A stretch of DNA of 64,000 bases from assembly GCA_032622095.1 (NCBI GenBank), contig CP136065.1, forward strand, positions 24,931,141 to 24,995,140, read 5' to 3'. Below are positions 10,065 through 21,982 of the stretch, piece by piece; position 1 is the stretch's first letter; each line of letters opens with the position of its first letter. The DNA is from Siphonodentalium dalli (taxonomy: Eukaryota > Mollusca > Scaphopoda > Gadilida > Siphonodentaliidae). Below the pieces are notes generated by a model, which ran no database searches, was not told the DNA's origin, and saw only the letters and a program-made list of their open reading frames with translations. The translations under genes and the position numbers were made by a program.

Positions 10065-10563
10065 GTATAGAACAGGTTAACACAGACCCACACAGAAAGG
10101 CCGAATGACTTATTTATACTCTCAGAAATTCTGCCACGTGGGGAATTATTAAAATCACCATATGAACAATCTGAAATAACTTTTTTTAAATACATTTTAA
10201 GAAATTCGCATAAAATGTTGTAAACCATATTACCGGTAACATGAGCTCGCATGCTATTCCGTACATTCTCAACTTCACTTCCCGGAGAGTGTCACCGGGG
10301 AATGCAGTCTCTAATCTCGGGCGTGCGCGGCGGTATGTTCGCACTAAATTCCAATGAACCATGTAATTCGTTCGCACTAATATCGACGTTTCCATAAAAT
10401 TCTTATGCAATTGATTTTACATCAGTTCTTGTGAATGTAAGGCTGTGGAGTTATCCATAACAAAAACCGTCTGTCTCGAGTGCAAATACAAAAACTGAAT
10501 TAGTCAAATAGTCTCTACCAATATATCCTACGTAACCGAACGATGAACCCCACTGATCGATTA
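10065..10563. other. Non-coding spacer
   Basis: Only short frames without motifs are present. Nothing supportable was seen. Confidence 0.5.
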
Positions 10564-10908
10564 CAGAATGAGGTCACCAGAGGGTGAATTTAGTGACGCT
10601 ATCCCGCTCGGTGGGCTAGCATCACCAAATTCACCCTCTGTGGACCTCATTCTGCATGGCCTCATCTGCCAATGTGAGACATAGACTCAGATTGAAGTTT
10701 TCAAATGTTGAATATTGTGATGCACACCCATTGGGAACCTCGATTATGCGATGTGTCGTCTGCCAATTTGGAGATATAGAGAAACTAAACTAAAAAAGAA
10801 ATAGATAAGGCCTAAGCAGAACGAGGTCCCCAGAAGGTGAATTTAGTGATGATAGCCCGCTATGCGCGATAGCGTTATTAAATTCGCCCTCTGGGGACCT
10901 AATTCTGA
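10564..10908. repeat. Family I palindromes, two copies
   Basis: Two ~91-bp palindromes (10564-10654, 10817-10908) begin CAGAATGAGGTCACCAGAGG and end in the reverse complement. The loop holds GCTAGCCCGC-type sequence. Related copies are at 12.6-13.0 kb and 47.1-47.4 kb. Confidence 0.8.
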
Positions 10909-11451
10909 AAATAACAGCTACACTAAACTCATGCGTGTACTTCACTGGGACATCTGACCTTCACATACGATGTCATCATATCAACTGACGATCGATATTT
11001 TCCAACATGCTTGAATGGTTCAAATGGAATGATGTGATTTTGACATCATGATTTAGCGGTGTCATGTTAGACATTTTGTGAGACTTACTCGTAATTGAAC
11101 CAATCTTGTCATGTTTATTATAGGCTCTCGCATCTTGCAGACACGTTACGTTGTTTTTTGTTGTTTTGTTGTTGTTGTTGTTGAGATTCCTTGCTTCTCA
11201 TTGTCCTTTACTTCGGTGATACATGTGTGCGATACAAGCTTTGAAACTCACATGCAGAATGATAATTATCAGTGGAGTCGGGTGGTCCATTATGGTGACA
11301 TACCACCTCATACATGTATTTTGCGAGTTTTAAGTATTATTTTCACACACCATTACGTTCTTTTCTTAATTCAAACTTTTTACTCAATATTTTCAGACAC
11401 GTATTCTATCTTTCCAAAGATTTTCGCGGACATCAGCAGCTAACAATCTGA
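10909..11451. other. Non-coding spacer with (TTG)n tract
   Basis: A short TTG microsatellite lies near 11155-11182. The frame 11111-11443 runs through it and shows no domain. Confidence 0.5.
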
Positions 11452-11833
11452 TTAACCCTTTACCCAACAAACCGGCCAAAAACGGCCAAATAAAGCTGCA
11501 ACAGCCTAAATTATCTTGGGTCTGTCTCAATAAAACCATACAAATATGGATATCATTGGAACCGGCTCATTGACCACATTGTGATGGTTACAGTTATGCC
11601 CTGTGCCAATGCATTCTCTTATATATGCGAGTCGACCATAGGTCGCCTCGCATATATAAGAGAATGCATTGGCCTAAAAAAAAATAAAAATTACCATTTT
11701 TTCTTACATTCTTTAACAATTTTTAATGTGTTAAGCCAATGCATTCTCTTATATATGCGAGGCGACCTATGGTCGACTCGCATATATAAGAGAATGCATT
11801 GGCACAGGGCCGTTCTGTTTGGTAAAGGGTTAA
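11452..11833. mobile_element. piggyBac-type MITE, family A copy 2 (reverse)
   Basis: TTAA flanks both ends (11452-11455, 11830-11833). The body is 374 bp, 18 bp shorter than the standard 392, with the loss mainly in the spacer between the two hairpins. Orientation is opposite to copy 1. Confidence 0.9.
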
Positions 11834-12093
11834 CGGTGTTCGTTTTGTTATATTCTCAACACAAATTTTCTGAGCTGCTTGTCGTTTGTGGGCCACCAAG
11901 AACAAGTACATGAACATGGACAGTGCTCTATCACATCGTATGCCATGGACAGTGCTCTATCACATCTTACCCCACGAAATTATTAACTAAATTTCTTGTA
12001 TATATTTCTCTCTCATAATAACTCTTTCCATACTAAATTGATTCTTACGTTCAGTAAAAAGGATATGTTGTCCATGGATACTGCAGAATATTT

Positions 12094-12268
12094 GGCATTA
12101 TCTTATGCACAGGGGATTTCGATGAATTTTGATCGCAAGTGAGTCTATGCTCAATATTGGTCAGTTGTCAGTTTTGTGAGTAGAGGAAAGACCACACACA
12201 GGGTTACTTTCATCTGGTAATCACTCCACTGTGTGTAGAAACCACCGACCCCAGAAAACTGACAAACT
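12094..12268. repeat. Fragment of foldback element L plus small hairpin
   Basis: 12094-12162 matches 16268-16342, the right arm of the 692-bp foldback element, including GATCGCAAGTGAGTCTATGC. 12167-12268 is a separate inverted repeat with GTCAGTTTTGTG / CAGAAAACTGAC ends and CCACACACAGGG / CCACTGTGTGTAG inside. Confidence 0.65.
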
Positions 12269-12617
12269 TATTCAAATACACGAATCATGTGCGCGTGATT
12301 ATTGTGCTTCAATCCAGCTTGAAGCACAATATTAATCACTGCCTTAATGCACCATGTGCCTTACCAACTGAGTAATAGGGAATTAGATATCCATAGAATG
12401 TAAAACAAAATGTTGATGATAATCAGTGTTATCTGAACAGTTATCGGTATATTCTTATCTTCAATCGTATCTCAACATCCACCGACGTTGAAGGTTCTAT
12501 GCACGGAGCAACCACTGACTGCATCTGAACACCCCTTGTGGTGATGCCAAAGGTATAATCATGGCCAAGGGAAATGCGAAATGCAAAAGTAAGGAAATGA
12601 GATGTGCACGGCGCATG

Positions 12618-13005
12618 CCTGCAAATAGTGTGCCTCTCATTTGCAGAATGAGGTCCCCAGAGTGAATTTAGTGATGATATCCCGCACAGCGGTCTATAGC
12701 ATAACCAAATTCACCCTATGTGTACCTCATTCTGCGTAGGCCTCATCTTCTAGGAAGTATCTATGGTCCGATATTAAAATTGTTTTAGATACTTTTTCCA
12801 TTCTGTTCATTTCTATATCCCCTAATTTGCAGAAGATAAAATGCATAATCGAGGTGACTAATGGGTGAACATCACCAACTTCAACTGGGGAACTTCAATC
12901 TGAACCTAGGTCTCCAATAGCAGTTTAGGCCTAAGTAGAATGAGGTCCCACGAGGGTGAATATAGTGACGCTAGCCCGCTGTTCTGCGAATGACATACAC
13001 ACTGT
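12618..13005. repeat. Family I composite element
   Basis: It opens with TAGTGTGCCTCTCATTTGC and a full palindrome (12643-12736). It closes with a half palindrome (12936-12982) and the end TGCGAATGACATACACACTG. The same outer ends frame the 47.1 kb copy. Confidence 0.65.
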
Positions 13006-14455
13006 TCTGTTCCAGGCCACGAATACGTGGATTGCTTAGAACCAAAGAAATATTCAAACTTTCTTGGTGCAAACTCAGGAATTGGTCGTCCATGTCCAAT
13101 TTGGACTATGAATTTAAAGTACAAACAATAATCAACTTTCATATCCAGATGCTACATGTAAGTAACTAGTTGGACCTCTTCCTTCTGCTGAACCTTGTAG
13201 TGTTGCTGTGCTTGTATCCAAAATGAAGTTTGTTGTGGCCACCACGGTTAGTCGGATATTTGTACAGTCGGTTTATCACTCGAAATGCAAGTGACAGAAC
13301 CTGCATCACAGGAAATGGATTTAGTAGCTTGATTTCTTGTTTAACGTGTGTATGTTATACTATTATATCGTGGAAGAGCTTCAAAACGAACCAAAGCCGG
13401 ACGCTTTGGGTCTTATATAGACTATATCTGATTTTGTGACGTCACCAATCATTATCTAATACGACACTGCTGTTTTGAATTTCCGCGACCACTTTTGTCG
13501 CACAGTAGATATGTGGGCTTAAAGCATTAATGTCGTAATCGGAAATAATTGTGGTGTCTTTCAATTGCCGGCGTTCCAAAATTAGGGGAGTTACTATCGG
13601 AATTATGCACAGTGAAGTTCATTCGTAGCGGTGCATATTGTTTACATTTTATTGAGAACATATGACATTAATGACAGCACTGTCAAATATTTGCATTGGA
13701 GTCGCCTAAAATATAAATCGCGCGTGCAATGGAAAATCTCAATCACTCTGCCAGGGCGATACTTGAATCTTATTTGGTGAAGTTATTTTTATAAGATTAA
13801 AAAAGGCCACATATATACCATAGCTTATGTGTGTGGTTTAGCTGTGGTTCGTTAGTTACGCTAGCGTATTATCATATTAATTTGTATACACATTGCCCCA
13901 ATCCATTTGTATTTTATGCAAATGGAATATGTTTGAAGTCACTCGAACCATGGCGGATAGTATATAAGGCTAGTTTATTGTATTCGGCCTTATCTGCCAA
14001 TACAAATGATCACTTCTAAAGCCACCAAAACAGACCAGACGAGTATAGTCTTCTGTACAGTTCCCCCATTAATTGCATGGTTATTATGCTAAATTCCTGT
14101 GATATTCCGAGCTCAGTAACTAATAGAGGCATCGTAGACGGAAGCAATGAGCTCCGATATTGTCCCTTACTGACGAATTGGTATATCATAAAACTCCAAT
14201 GTATCATGCCAGTCTGTGCTATAGAGAATACATACATCGGGTTCTAATCAGCCCTCGCAACGAAGAAAGACAACTGAGGGTAGTCAATTTGTGATATATC
14301 ACTGTATCCTATATACTATCGGATCTCGCCTGAATGGAAGCCACACACTTATATCCATACTAACGACTGCCAGAGTAAACTGATAAAATTGTCTGCTTAT
14401 CGTGCCGAGATTGAAACTATCGCCATGTTTTCGTATTCATTGGGCGAACGTTTCT
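13006..14455. other. Non-coding stretch
   Basis: Frames at 13230-13439, 13831-14019 and 14016-14237 are short and lack motifs or plausible splice context. No repeats were recognised. Confidence 0.5.
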
Positions 14456-14761
14456 TTCAGTGTATATGCCCTGACTCTCAGGCGGTTGCTATTAACTATA
14501 GTCGATTCCAGTGTATATGCCCTGACTCTCAGGGGGTTGCTATTAACTATAGTCGATTCCAGTGTATATGCCCTGACTCTCAGGGGGTTGCTATTAGCTA
14601 TAGTCGATTCCAGTGTATATGCCCTGAGTCTCAGGGGGTTGCTATTAGCTATAGTCGATTCCAGTGTATATACCCTGACTCTCAGGGGGTTGCTATTAGC
14701 TACAGTCGATTCCAGTATATATGCCATAACTCTCAGAGGGTTGCCATTAGTTATAGTCGAG
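14456..14761. repeat. 51-bp minisatellite, six units
   Basis: Six units of 51 bp contain GTATATGCCCTGACTCTCAG and a GCTATTAGCTATAGTCGA tail, with a few substitutions each. Because 51 is a multiple of three, three frames stay open across it (two +, one -). One gives a 17-residue repeat, FQCICPDSQGVAISYSR. These frames have no signal peptide or conserved start and are best explained by the period. Confidence 0.92.
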
Positions 14762-14859
14762 TATCGATCGTATTCAATTGGCCATCAACTTGAATACCAT
14801 AAATGGTGTTTTACAGATCAGTTAACCCTTCAATGGCAGCCTGTTCTCCCGAAAATCCG

Positions 14860-15178
14860 CACATTATCTGCTTAGATTAGAACTTGTTTTAGGTAGATAA
14901 TCTGCTTAGAATGGCCTCATTTTGAGTCGATAATGCGGTGAAAATGAGCTTTAAGTCACATTATCGACTCAAATAATGATTCTAAGCAGATTATGTGTGG
15001 ACAATGACACTAGTAAGCCAACTCACGACTTTTCAGGTGTGCGCTCTTTAACATGTGTTTTCACTGTGGCCCGCGCCATAAAACGAAATAACGGGTATGA
15101 GTCCGCTATCTGCTTATTTCAGAATCAAATAATCACATTATGTACCTACTTCACATTATAAGTCGATTATGTGCGTAT
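14860..15178. repeat. Family M element, copy 1
   Basis: It contains an inverted pair ATAATCTGCTTAGAATGG...GATTCTAAGCAGATTAT and a GTGGCCCGCGCCATAAAACG segment. The same sequence occurs inverted at 18688-19010. Confidence 0.7.
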
Positions 15179-15183
15179 ATTCG

Positions 15184-15446
15184 CCAATGCAGTTTTCTAT
15201 ATATGCGCGTTTCCCATATGGAGTCTCACATATATAAAAGAATACATTGGCCTGACAATAGTTATATTGACGTGTTAGCCAGTGTATATTGAAGGCTCAT
15301 TATTGGAGACTCGCATATATAAGAGAATGCATTGCCGCAGTGTTTTCGCAAAATTTCAGGAAGCTCCAGTCCTTGTTGACCTTGTTATCCAGTGGCACAG
15401 TATATATAATGCTGCACCAGGGCAGCTCCCGTCATGAAAGGGTTAA
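15184..15446. mobile_element. piggyBac-type MITE, family B, decayed copy
   Basis: The right end GAGCTG-like/CTCCCGTCATGAAAGGGTTAA ends at TTAA 15443-15446. Two degenerate hairpins of the GCATTCTCTTATATATGCGAG kind are inside. The left TTAA is not clear. Confidence 0.6.
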
Positions 15447-15514
15447 CATGGCGTTAAGATGGTGAATTTTTCTACCATCACAAAAATCTCGGTTCCTCAC
15501 AGCGGCAAATCGGT

Positions 15515-15685
15515 ATACCAATGGACTGCATTCATAGTGCACTGGACTGCATTCATAGTGCATTGGATTGCATTCATAGTACACTAGATTGAATTCATAT
15601 TGCACTGGATTGCATTCATAGTGCACTGGACGGCATTCATAGGGCACTGGACTGCATTCATAGTAAACTAGACTGCATCCAAGAG
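15515..15685. repeat. ~20-bp minisatellite, about eight units
   Basis: The unit is GACTGCATTCATAGTGCACTG with substitutions. The minus-strand frame 15432-15689 reads it as a repeated Tyr-Glu-Cys peptide, which is a consequence of the period. Confidence 0.85.
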
Positions 15686-15721
15686 ACATGTTTTCCGAAC
15701 TCTAGGCACTGTTGAATATCA

Positions 15722-16413
15722 CAGGTCCCCTGGCGCGACGACCCCACCGCGAGTATACCTTACTACCATGAGTATAAACCTTAATACAAGGTTTATATCT
15801 ATCGGACCAATATCGAGCATAGACTCACTTGCGATCAAATTTCATCAATATCGCCTGTGCATATAAGATGATGCCACATACCCAGTTCTTTATACCATAT
15901 TCGCACCGTTAATTTGCTGTATTTCCCGCATCGATATGTGCAAGATCGCCAAAGATATACATGTATATGAATATGTGCACACTTTCGAAATCGGACAAAC
16001 TCTTGAACTTATTCCCATCAACTTTAGCATAGTACTACAGCATAATTTATACAGCTGGGTCACACAAACAGGACCACACACGGTGAATCATTGTGACAAG
16101 TGGAATTATGCAGTGCTACTATCCTATATTTGATGGGAATCTGTTCAAGGGTTTGTTAGATTTCGAAAGTGTGCACACATATTCATATATATCTTTGGTG
16201 ATCTTACATGTATCGATGCGGGAGATACACCACATTAAAGGTGCGAATATGGTATAAAGAACTGGGTATGTGGCATCATCTTATATGCACAGGCGATATT
16301 GATGAATTTTGATCGCAAGTGAGTCTATGCTCAATATAGGTCCGGTAGATATAAACCTTATATTATATAAGGTATAATATACTCATGGTAGTGTTGTCGC
16401 ACCAGGGGACCTG
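15722..16413. mobile_element. Foldback element L, 692 bp
   Basis: The arms are ~320-bp inverted repeats starting CAGGTCCCCTGGCGCGAC and ending GTCGCACCAGGGGACCTG. The centre is a short unpaired segment near 16040-16120. I see no convincing target duplication. Small frames on both strands mirror each other because of the inversion. Confidence 0.88.
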
Positions 16414-16622
16414 CGTTGAACTTCACAGAAAGATAACTGTGATTTCGCATTAGATTAGTCAAAGGCTTCTAAAATGATCATTTATGAAAGGTAACAACAC
16501 GTATTAATATCATCACTTTGCCTCGCAAACATCATGTATCAATTAACAGGGTCAACACCATCATAACAAATTAGTTGATCCACTTACCAAGAGTGGGTAC
16601 ACGTTATAGTCGTATACCTTCT

Positions 16623-17879
16623 GGTCGAGGCAGGGATGTGGCTAGAGGGGGGTGTGGGGGGGTGTCTCACCCCCCCCCCCCCCCAGCAGAGAGCTATATT
16701 TTCAATAGTTGGAAATTTCATACCTGCCACAACGAAATTTCACACCAACAATAGGTTGAAAATGTTCTTGTAGTTTGATTATAATACAATTTATTGGGGG
16801 AATTTATTGTTTTTCGACCAATATTTGCATATGTTCCTATTTTTGGTCAATTTTTTTTTACAGAAATGGTCATCAGTTGGAAATTTTCCAACCTTAGGGG
16901 GGTGACAGGTTGGAAATTTCCAACACTTGGAAAGCTTGTGTCCTGGTCTCTCCCCCGTGGCCAGTCAAAAACTTCTAGTTAATTTAAGAAAACAATATTG
17001 TCATACAATTGGTCAACATTGTCATTGGAATTGTCATCAGTTGGAAAATTTCCAACCTAAGTGGGGGTGTAGGGTTTGAAATTTCCAACAGTAGGAAGGC
17101 TTGAGGCTACTCTAGATGTTAGGATTTTGCGATTTTCTTGTTCAGATTTCAAAATTTTCGCACACCGGGCCGAACCATGGTCGGCCCGGTGTGTCATTGC
17201 CCCATCCACATGGCCAATACAAAACTGCTAATTAGTTTAGCAAAACAATATTTTACTACATTTGGTCAAACTTGTAGACATAAATGGTCATCAGTTGAAG
17301 AATTTTCCAACCTGAGGGGGAGTATGAGGTTTGAAATTTCCAACACTAGGAAAGCTTCAGTTGAGGCCAGTCTAGATGCTAGGATTTGCGATTTTCTTGT
17401 ATAGTTTTCAAAATTTTCTCACACCGGGCCGAACAACCATGATCGGCCCGGTGTTTCCTGGTCTGTTGTCGGTAGCTGTGTGCATTTGTCTGGAATTAGA
17501 TCACTAGTTGTTTTTTTGGGGCAATTTTCAGGTTAAAATATCTTAATGTTCTCATACTGGGAAAATAGAAGCATGGCTTATGAATATATAGGAAATTAGG
17601 CCTGAGCATGAGGTAAAAGGGGGGGGGGGGTGCAAATGGAATTATGCAAAAAGTTGTGTTGTACGATTCCGATTCAAGGGGGGGGGGGGGTGCAAATGGA
17701 ATTATGCAAAAAGTTGTGTTGGTGTGATTCCGACCTCAAGGGGGGGGGGGTGCAAATGGAATTATGCAAAAAAAGTTGTGTTGGTGTGATTCCGACTCAA
17801 GGAGGGGGGGTGCAGTTGGAAATTCCTAAGGTGAACACCCCCCCAGCGGAGACCCTCTAGCCACATCCCTGGGTCGAGG
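16623..17879. mobile_element. hAT-type non-autonomous element, 1,241 bp
   Basis: Body 16631-17871 has 19-bp perfect ends CAGGGATGTGGCTAGAGGG. It is flanked by the 8-bp direct repeat GGTCGAGG (16623-16630 and 17872-17879), a hAT-style target duplication. The interior holds three copies of a TTGGAAATTTCCAACACT-like block at about 330-bp spacing. It also has four G-run units of ~65 bp at 17618-17820, each followed by GTGCAAATGGAATTATGCAA. No transposase frame survives. A partial reversed copy lies at about 23525-23985. Confidence 0.92.
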
Positions 17880-18283
17880 ACTAGATCATGCCACCAATCT
17901 CTACTTTGGCTAACGCCCGTATACATATAGAGATCATATTCCACCAGTACAAAACCTGAGAACTTTTTGAAGTTTTGACAGGGAATATCGCAATAAACAT
18001 TGAATTTATTACCCGGGATATATTCCATAATAGCAAGCGACGCGAAGCAAAATCGCTCACAAAGTCAATTAAATCGTGATATTTCGAGTTAGGACCTTCA
18101 TCTACAGTGAATTACATTATTAAGGAACAGATAACAACTGAGAAAAATATTCACCGCATTATTTTTTCGACTGTATAAGGTTACCTGTCAAAACTTCAAA
18201 AAGTTCCCAGGTTTTGTACTGGTGGAATATGATCTCTATGGGCGTTAGCCAAAGTAGAGATTCATGGCATGATCTAGTCGAGG
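17880..18283. mobile_element. Family F inverted-repeat element, copy 1
   Basis: The ends CTAGATCATGCCA / ATGGCATGATCTAG flank ~100-bp arms. The arms contain GGCTAACGCCCGT, ATATTCCACCAGTACAAAAC and TTTTGAAGTTTTGACAGGG on the left and their reverse complements on the right. The second copy is at 53772-54281. The hAT element sits immediately to the left. Confidence 0.85.
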
Positions 18284-18430
18284 ACATACAGCATGGTGGA
18301 TGGCAGAGTGATTGGTAGCGGCTGGCTGGTTTCTTTACGTTATATTCGTATACCTTATGGACGAGGACATACAGCATGTTGGATGGCCGAGTGATTGGTA
18401 GCGGCTGGCTGGTTTCTCTCAAATCCTTTG
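18279..18430 (+). repeat. 81-bp tandem duplication
   Basis: CGAGGACATACAGCATG...GGTAGCGGCTGGCTGGTTTCT occurs twice, starting near 18279 and 18360. Confidence 0.8.
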
Positions 18431-18687
18431 TTCGATCGTTCTTTCGTTCTATACTTGTACATGTATGTGGTTATCATCGCTTCCACTGTTATGACACATA
18501 GCGACATTGTCAGTGTTATTGATGTCGGAAAAACAATATCATTTTTAATATACCATCTTGAAACCACGCCGCTCAAAGTAAACCGTTGATAACCAACCAA
18601 CAAACTTGTCCAGATGCGCGAAGCAGGTTACCCCTTACAGTACAACCAATAGCGGTTAATCAGTACGTGCTGCAATAATAGTTTCAA

Positions 18688-19010
18688 ATTCAACATATCC
18701 TCGCGGAAATACCCACTTAAACGACATATAATGTGAAATAGGTACATAATGTGATTATTTGATTCTTAAATCGGCAGATAATGGACTCTTACCCGTTGTT
18801 TCGTTATATGGCGCGGGCCACAGTGAAAATACCTGTTAAAGAGCGTCCGCATATAATCTGCTTAGAATAACCTCATTATGAGTCGATAATGTTACTAAAA
18901 TCTTCTTTTTTCTGCATATTATCGACTCAAAATGAGGCGATTCTAAGCAGATTATTTACCTAAAATAAGTTATATTATTAGCAGATAATGTGCTGTCAAA
19001 TTTGAGGGAA
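18688..19010. repeat. Family M element, copy 2 (inverted)
   Basis: Reverse orientation of 14860-15178. It shares GGCGCGGGCCACAGTGAAAA and the AATCTGCTTAGAAT / ATTCTAAGCAGATT hairpin. Confidence 0.7.
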
Positions 19011-21042
19011 ACTCCCGAATTGTGTAAGAATGTGAATGTCGATAAAGCGTAACTATACAAGAACAAGATCCTGTCGACGCGTTTGGTATACCATTATACC
19101 ATGACAGAAGGGTATTTGCTTCATCGCTCGATTCACGTTGTGTGTCGGCATTGCTGCATGCTCACCTCAGAAGAGAGTTTGCTCTGTCATCTCCCCCGCA
19201 AACGAAGCGAGAGTATAAACATTGTATATACACTCATATCTCAGTATCATGTGAAATTTGGTAAGAGAAATAAAGCATATTGAGCGGTTCCGCCCGTGCG
19301 TCCATCCGCCACAACTTTGGGGCCCTCTACTTCAGACGTCATAGATCGAATTTGAGTTATCTTCAAATGGTATGGTCCATCGTGAGGAAAGATGACCACG
19401 TGGAACAGATATCATCCATTTGTTGTTTGTATAATTATAGCACTCAGAGTGGAAATTGCATCGGTGACAACTTTTGATCCCGTATCTGTGTTTATCACAT
19501 AATTAACCCACAAATCCAGCTTCATAATTATTTGTAAGACACACGTGTAATATTAGCGCTTGCGATGACGTCACGCCATTATTTAAATGACTTGCGATTG
19601 CTGAAGTTTATTATTGTTGTCTTCGATGAATACTTCGCGTTTATTTGATCATGTGATAAAAGGTATCTCAAACTCGTTCTATTTTATACGTAATTTATCA
19701 ACATCGTCCACTAAATTCTATTTGAGCCTCGGTCAACCTCGGCTCAAATCAAATTTAGTGAACTCGGTTGATAAATTCCGTATAAAATATAAACTCATGT
19801 GAGATCCTCTATTTATCATATAGCCCATATTTAAATTATCTTGATTATACTCGCGAGGCAGCATCAAGGAATAGTGTGTACCTGCAACAAATTTTGTCCA
19901 TATCTATCGACGTTATGGCCCTTCGAAAATTAATATACTCTATAGTAGATATTGGCAAGTATATCTGGCCATCTCGTAGGAGGTGATGGACTAAGTGTGA
20001 TTTAAAACGTACTCGCTATTTCCGTACTTGTATTTACCGCGAGCTTTCAGCTTCTCAACATAATAACGCGTTCCTCACTTTTTTGGCAATGGGTATATGG
20101 TTGTTGATGTATCAATGCAATGGGCGTTGCGTGTTTACCGATGAACCTTTCGACCAATTGGAACGTATGCTCCCTTTGCGAACACATATTGTACGTGACG
20201 TATGGTGTGTAAATATTTCATAATTATCATCACTTTAGTTTGGCACGTCCGATTTTTAAAATGTGTTCACATGCTTCATCACCAAGCACACACCATACAC
20301 TGATACGAAAAACAATCACTTATTAAAGGTCCAATATATTGTATATATGGCTAATAATATGATCTTTAGGGCGTTACCATCTCTGACTATGGTTCTCTTG
20401 TTCGATCTGAATTGTAGATTGACAGTGTATGTGACCTTGTGGCACTGACGCTTGTACGCATATGCGCGCTCTGGGTTAGGGAGATTCCGGTGGCGTCAGC
20501 CGTGTAAGCACAATTCCGGAAGTACCCAAATTGATGCATCCGCAACGAGAAATAGTTCTCTCCTCGCCCCATTACCCCAGTCTGATCCCAAGCGTTATGT
20601 GCTCACGTGTATGTAGCGTCGACTCCGGGCGCGGTGTAGCGCCTTCATCCGACAATTAGACTCACACAATTAATCGATGATCTAGAGAGAAAATGCCAGT
20701 GTCTGGAAACTCCATAGAAGATTCGCACGATAGCCGGCGATCTCTTGTATTCAAACCCGCCAGTCCACGTTTAGTTGGATATTTCCGTGCCGTTTTCTAT
20801 TTAACGCCATTGTTGAATGACTTGGGGCGAACATGCAGTATAAGACGAAGGGCCCACGCAAGCGAGATGGACTCCGATCCGTCACTCTGTCCGTCCGATG
20901 TGCTATTATTCGGCAGAGTGACACGAAAATCAATCGAACCCAGGTTATATCGATTCATCTCTTTGCTAGACATTGTTTTAAGGAGCCTGTATCGGTGAAC
21001 TGCCATACGAGAGACTGCGAAAATAATTATGTTCATTAAATT
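19011..21042. other. Mostly non-coding stretch with one hairpin
   Basis: An inverted repeat at about 19650-19823 pairs ATTTTATACGTAATTTATCA with its downstream complement. Frames at 19083, 19280, 20387-20572 and 20693-21084 have no recognisable domains. A fragment around 20340-20400 (GGCGTTACCATCTCTGACTA) recurs near 29340. Confidence 0.5.
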
Positions 21043-21256
21043 GTAAGCGTGGCTCGTCTTATGTCTCCTGGTTATCCGGAACATTACATCTGGAATTCGA
21101 AACCAGTAGTGGGAGGCGAGAGAACCTTCGATACACCAACGACTCCTAGCCGATCAATAGGTAGCCGTTATATCCCTCTGATCGCTGCAAAAGAAACAGT
21201 CGTATAAAGTCGGTCGGAAAAACAAATTGGTGCATATACCTATTAAAGGGACCCAT
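21043..21256 (+). repeat. Direct repeat, copy 1 (copy 2 at 22243-22452)
   Basis: About 210 bp including GGAACATTACATCTGGAATT and AAGTCGGTCGGAAAAAC recurs at 22243-22452 with scattered differences. Three TTAA-site elements or fragments lie between the copies. Confidence 0.85.
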
Positions 21257-21720
21257 GATAACGTTTAACCCTTTCATGAAGGGAGCTGCGCTGGTGCAGC
21301 ATTAAAGATATGCGAATCAACAAATTTTACGACAAGGACCATAATTCCGGCAAAAATAGGCATACCGAACACAAATTCGAACTTGACCTGTATTTTCGTG
21401 TGGCTAAATCACATACAAAATTTGAAAACAATCAGATAACTAATATAAAAATTATCACCCGGAAACCATCTGGGACGGACACCGCTGATTTCTATAGTCA
21501 CATCGTTTCGTTTGTGATGAAGATCGTAAAATGCTAATGAATTTATGGTGCTGGGGTTCTTCTTTCAATATGTGTATTGTATATATAAATATTGCATGAA
21601 ATTGTCGACCGATATTTTTATCTTTAGAATTTGAGAATTTCAGATTAAAGATATAATTGTATACAAAAAAAAACTGTATAAACTATCTCAAATACCATGC
21701 TTATTGTTGATTTAATGAGA

Positions 21721-21982
21721 TTAACACTTCCATGACTGGAGCTACCTTAAATGTTGCGAAAACCCTGTGCCAATGCATTCTCTTATATATAAGAATCTCC
21801 CACAGGGAGCCTCGAATATATCAGAGAATACATTGGCCAATCAATATTTACCTTGACCCTGTAAGCCAGTGCATTCTCGTCTGTAATCGAGGCTAGCTAT
21901 GGGAGACTCGGATTTTAAGAGAAAGCACTGGTACAGTGTCTTTAAGGCTGATCCAACACAGCTCCCGTCTTGAAAGGGTTAA
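21721..21982. mobile_element. piggyBac-type MITE, family B copy
   Basis: A 254-bp body lies between TTAA 21721-21724 and TTAA 21979-21982. The ends are CACTTCCATGACTGGAGCT and AGCTCCCGTCTTGAAAGGG. It contains two degenerate twin-hairpin modules. Its right TTAA is shared with the next element. A family B end fragment also begins at TTAA 21265-21268. Confidence 0.8.

Noticed and set aside
14389-14875. Repeat-rich open frames that could be a secreted Cys-repeat protein
   Set aside because: Open in three frames on two strands because the unit is 51 bp; no signal peptide, splice sites or context.
14456-15685. CRISPR-like array
   Set aside because: The units are contiguous without spacers and the genome is animal; these are minisatellites.
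20693-21084. Overlapping frames on both strands near 20.7-21.1 kb
   Set aside because: No domain; mutually exclusive frames of similar length suggest local GC content rather than coding.
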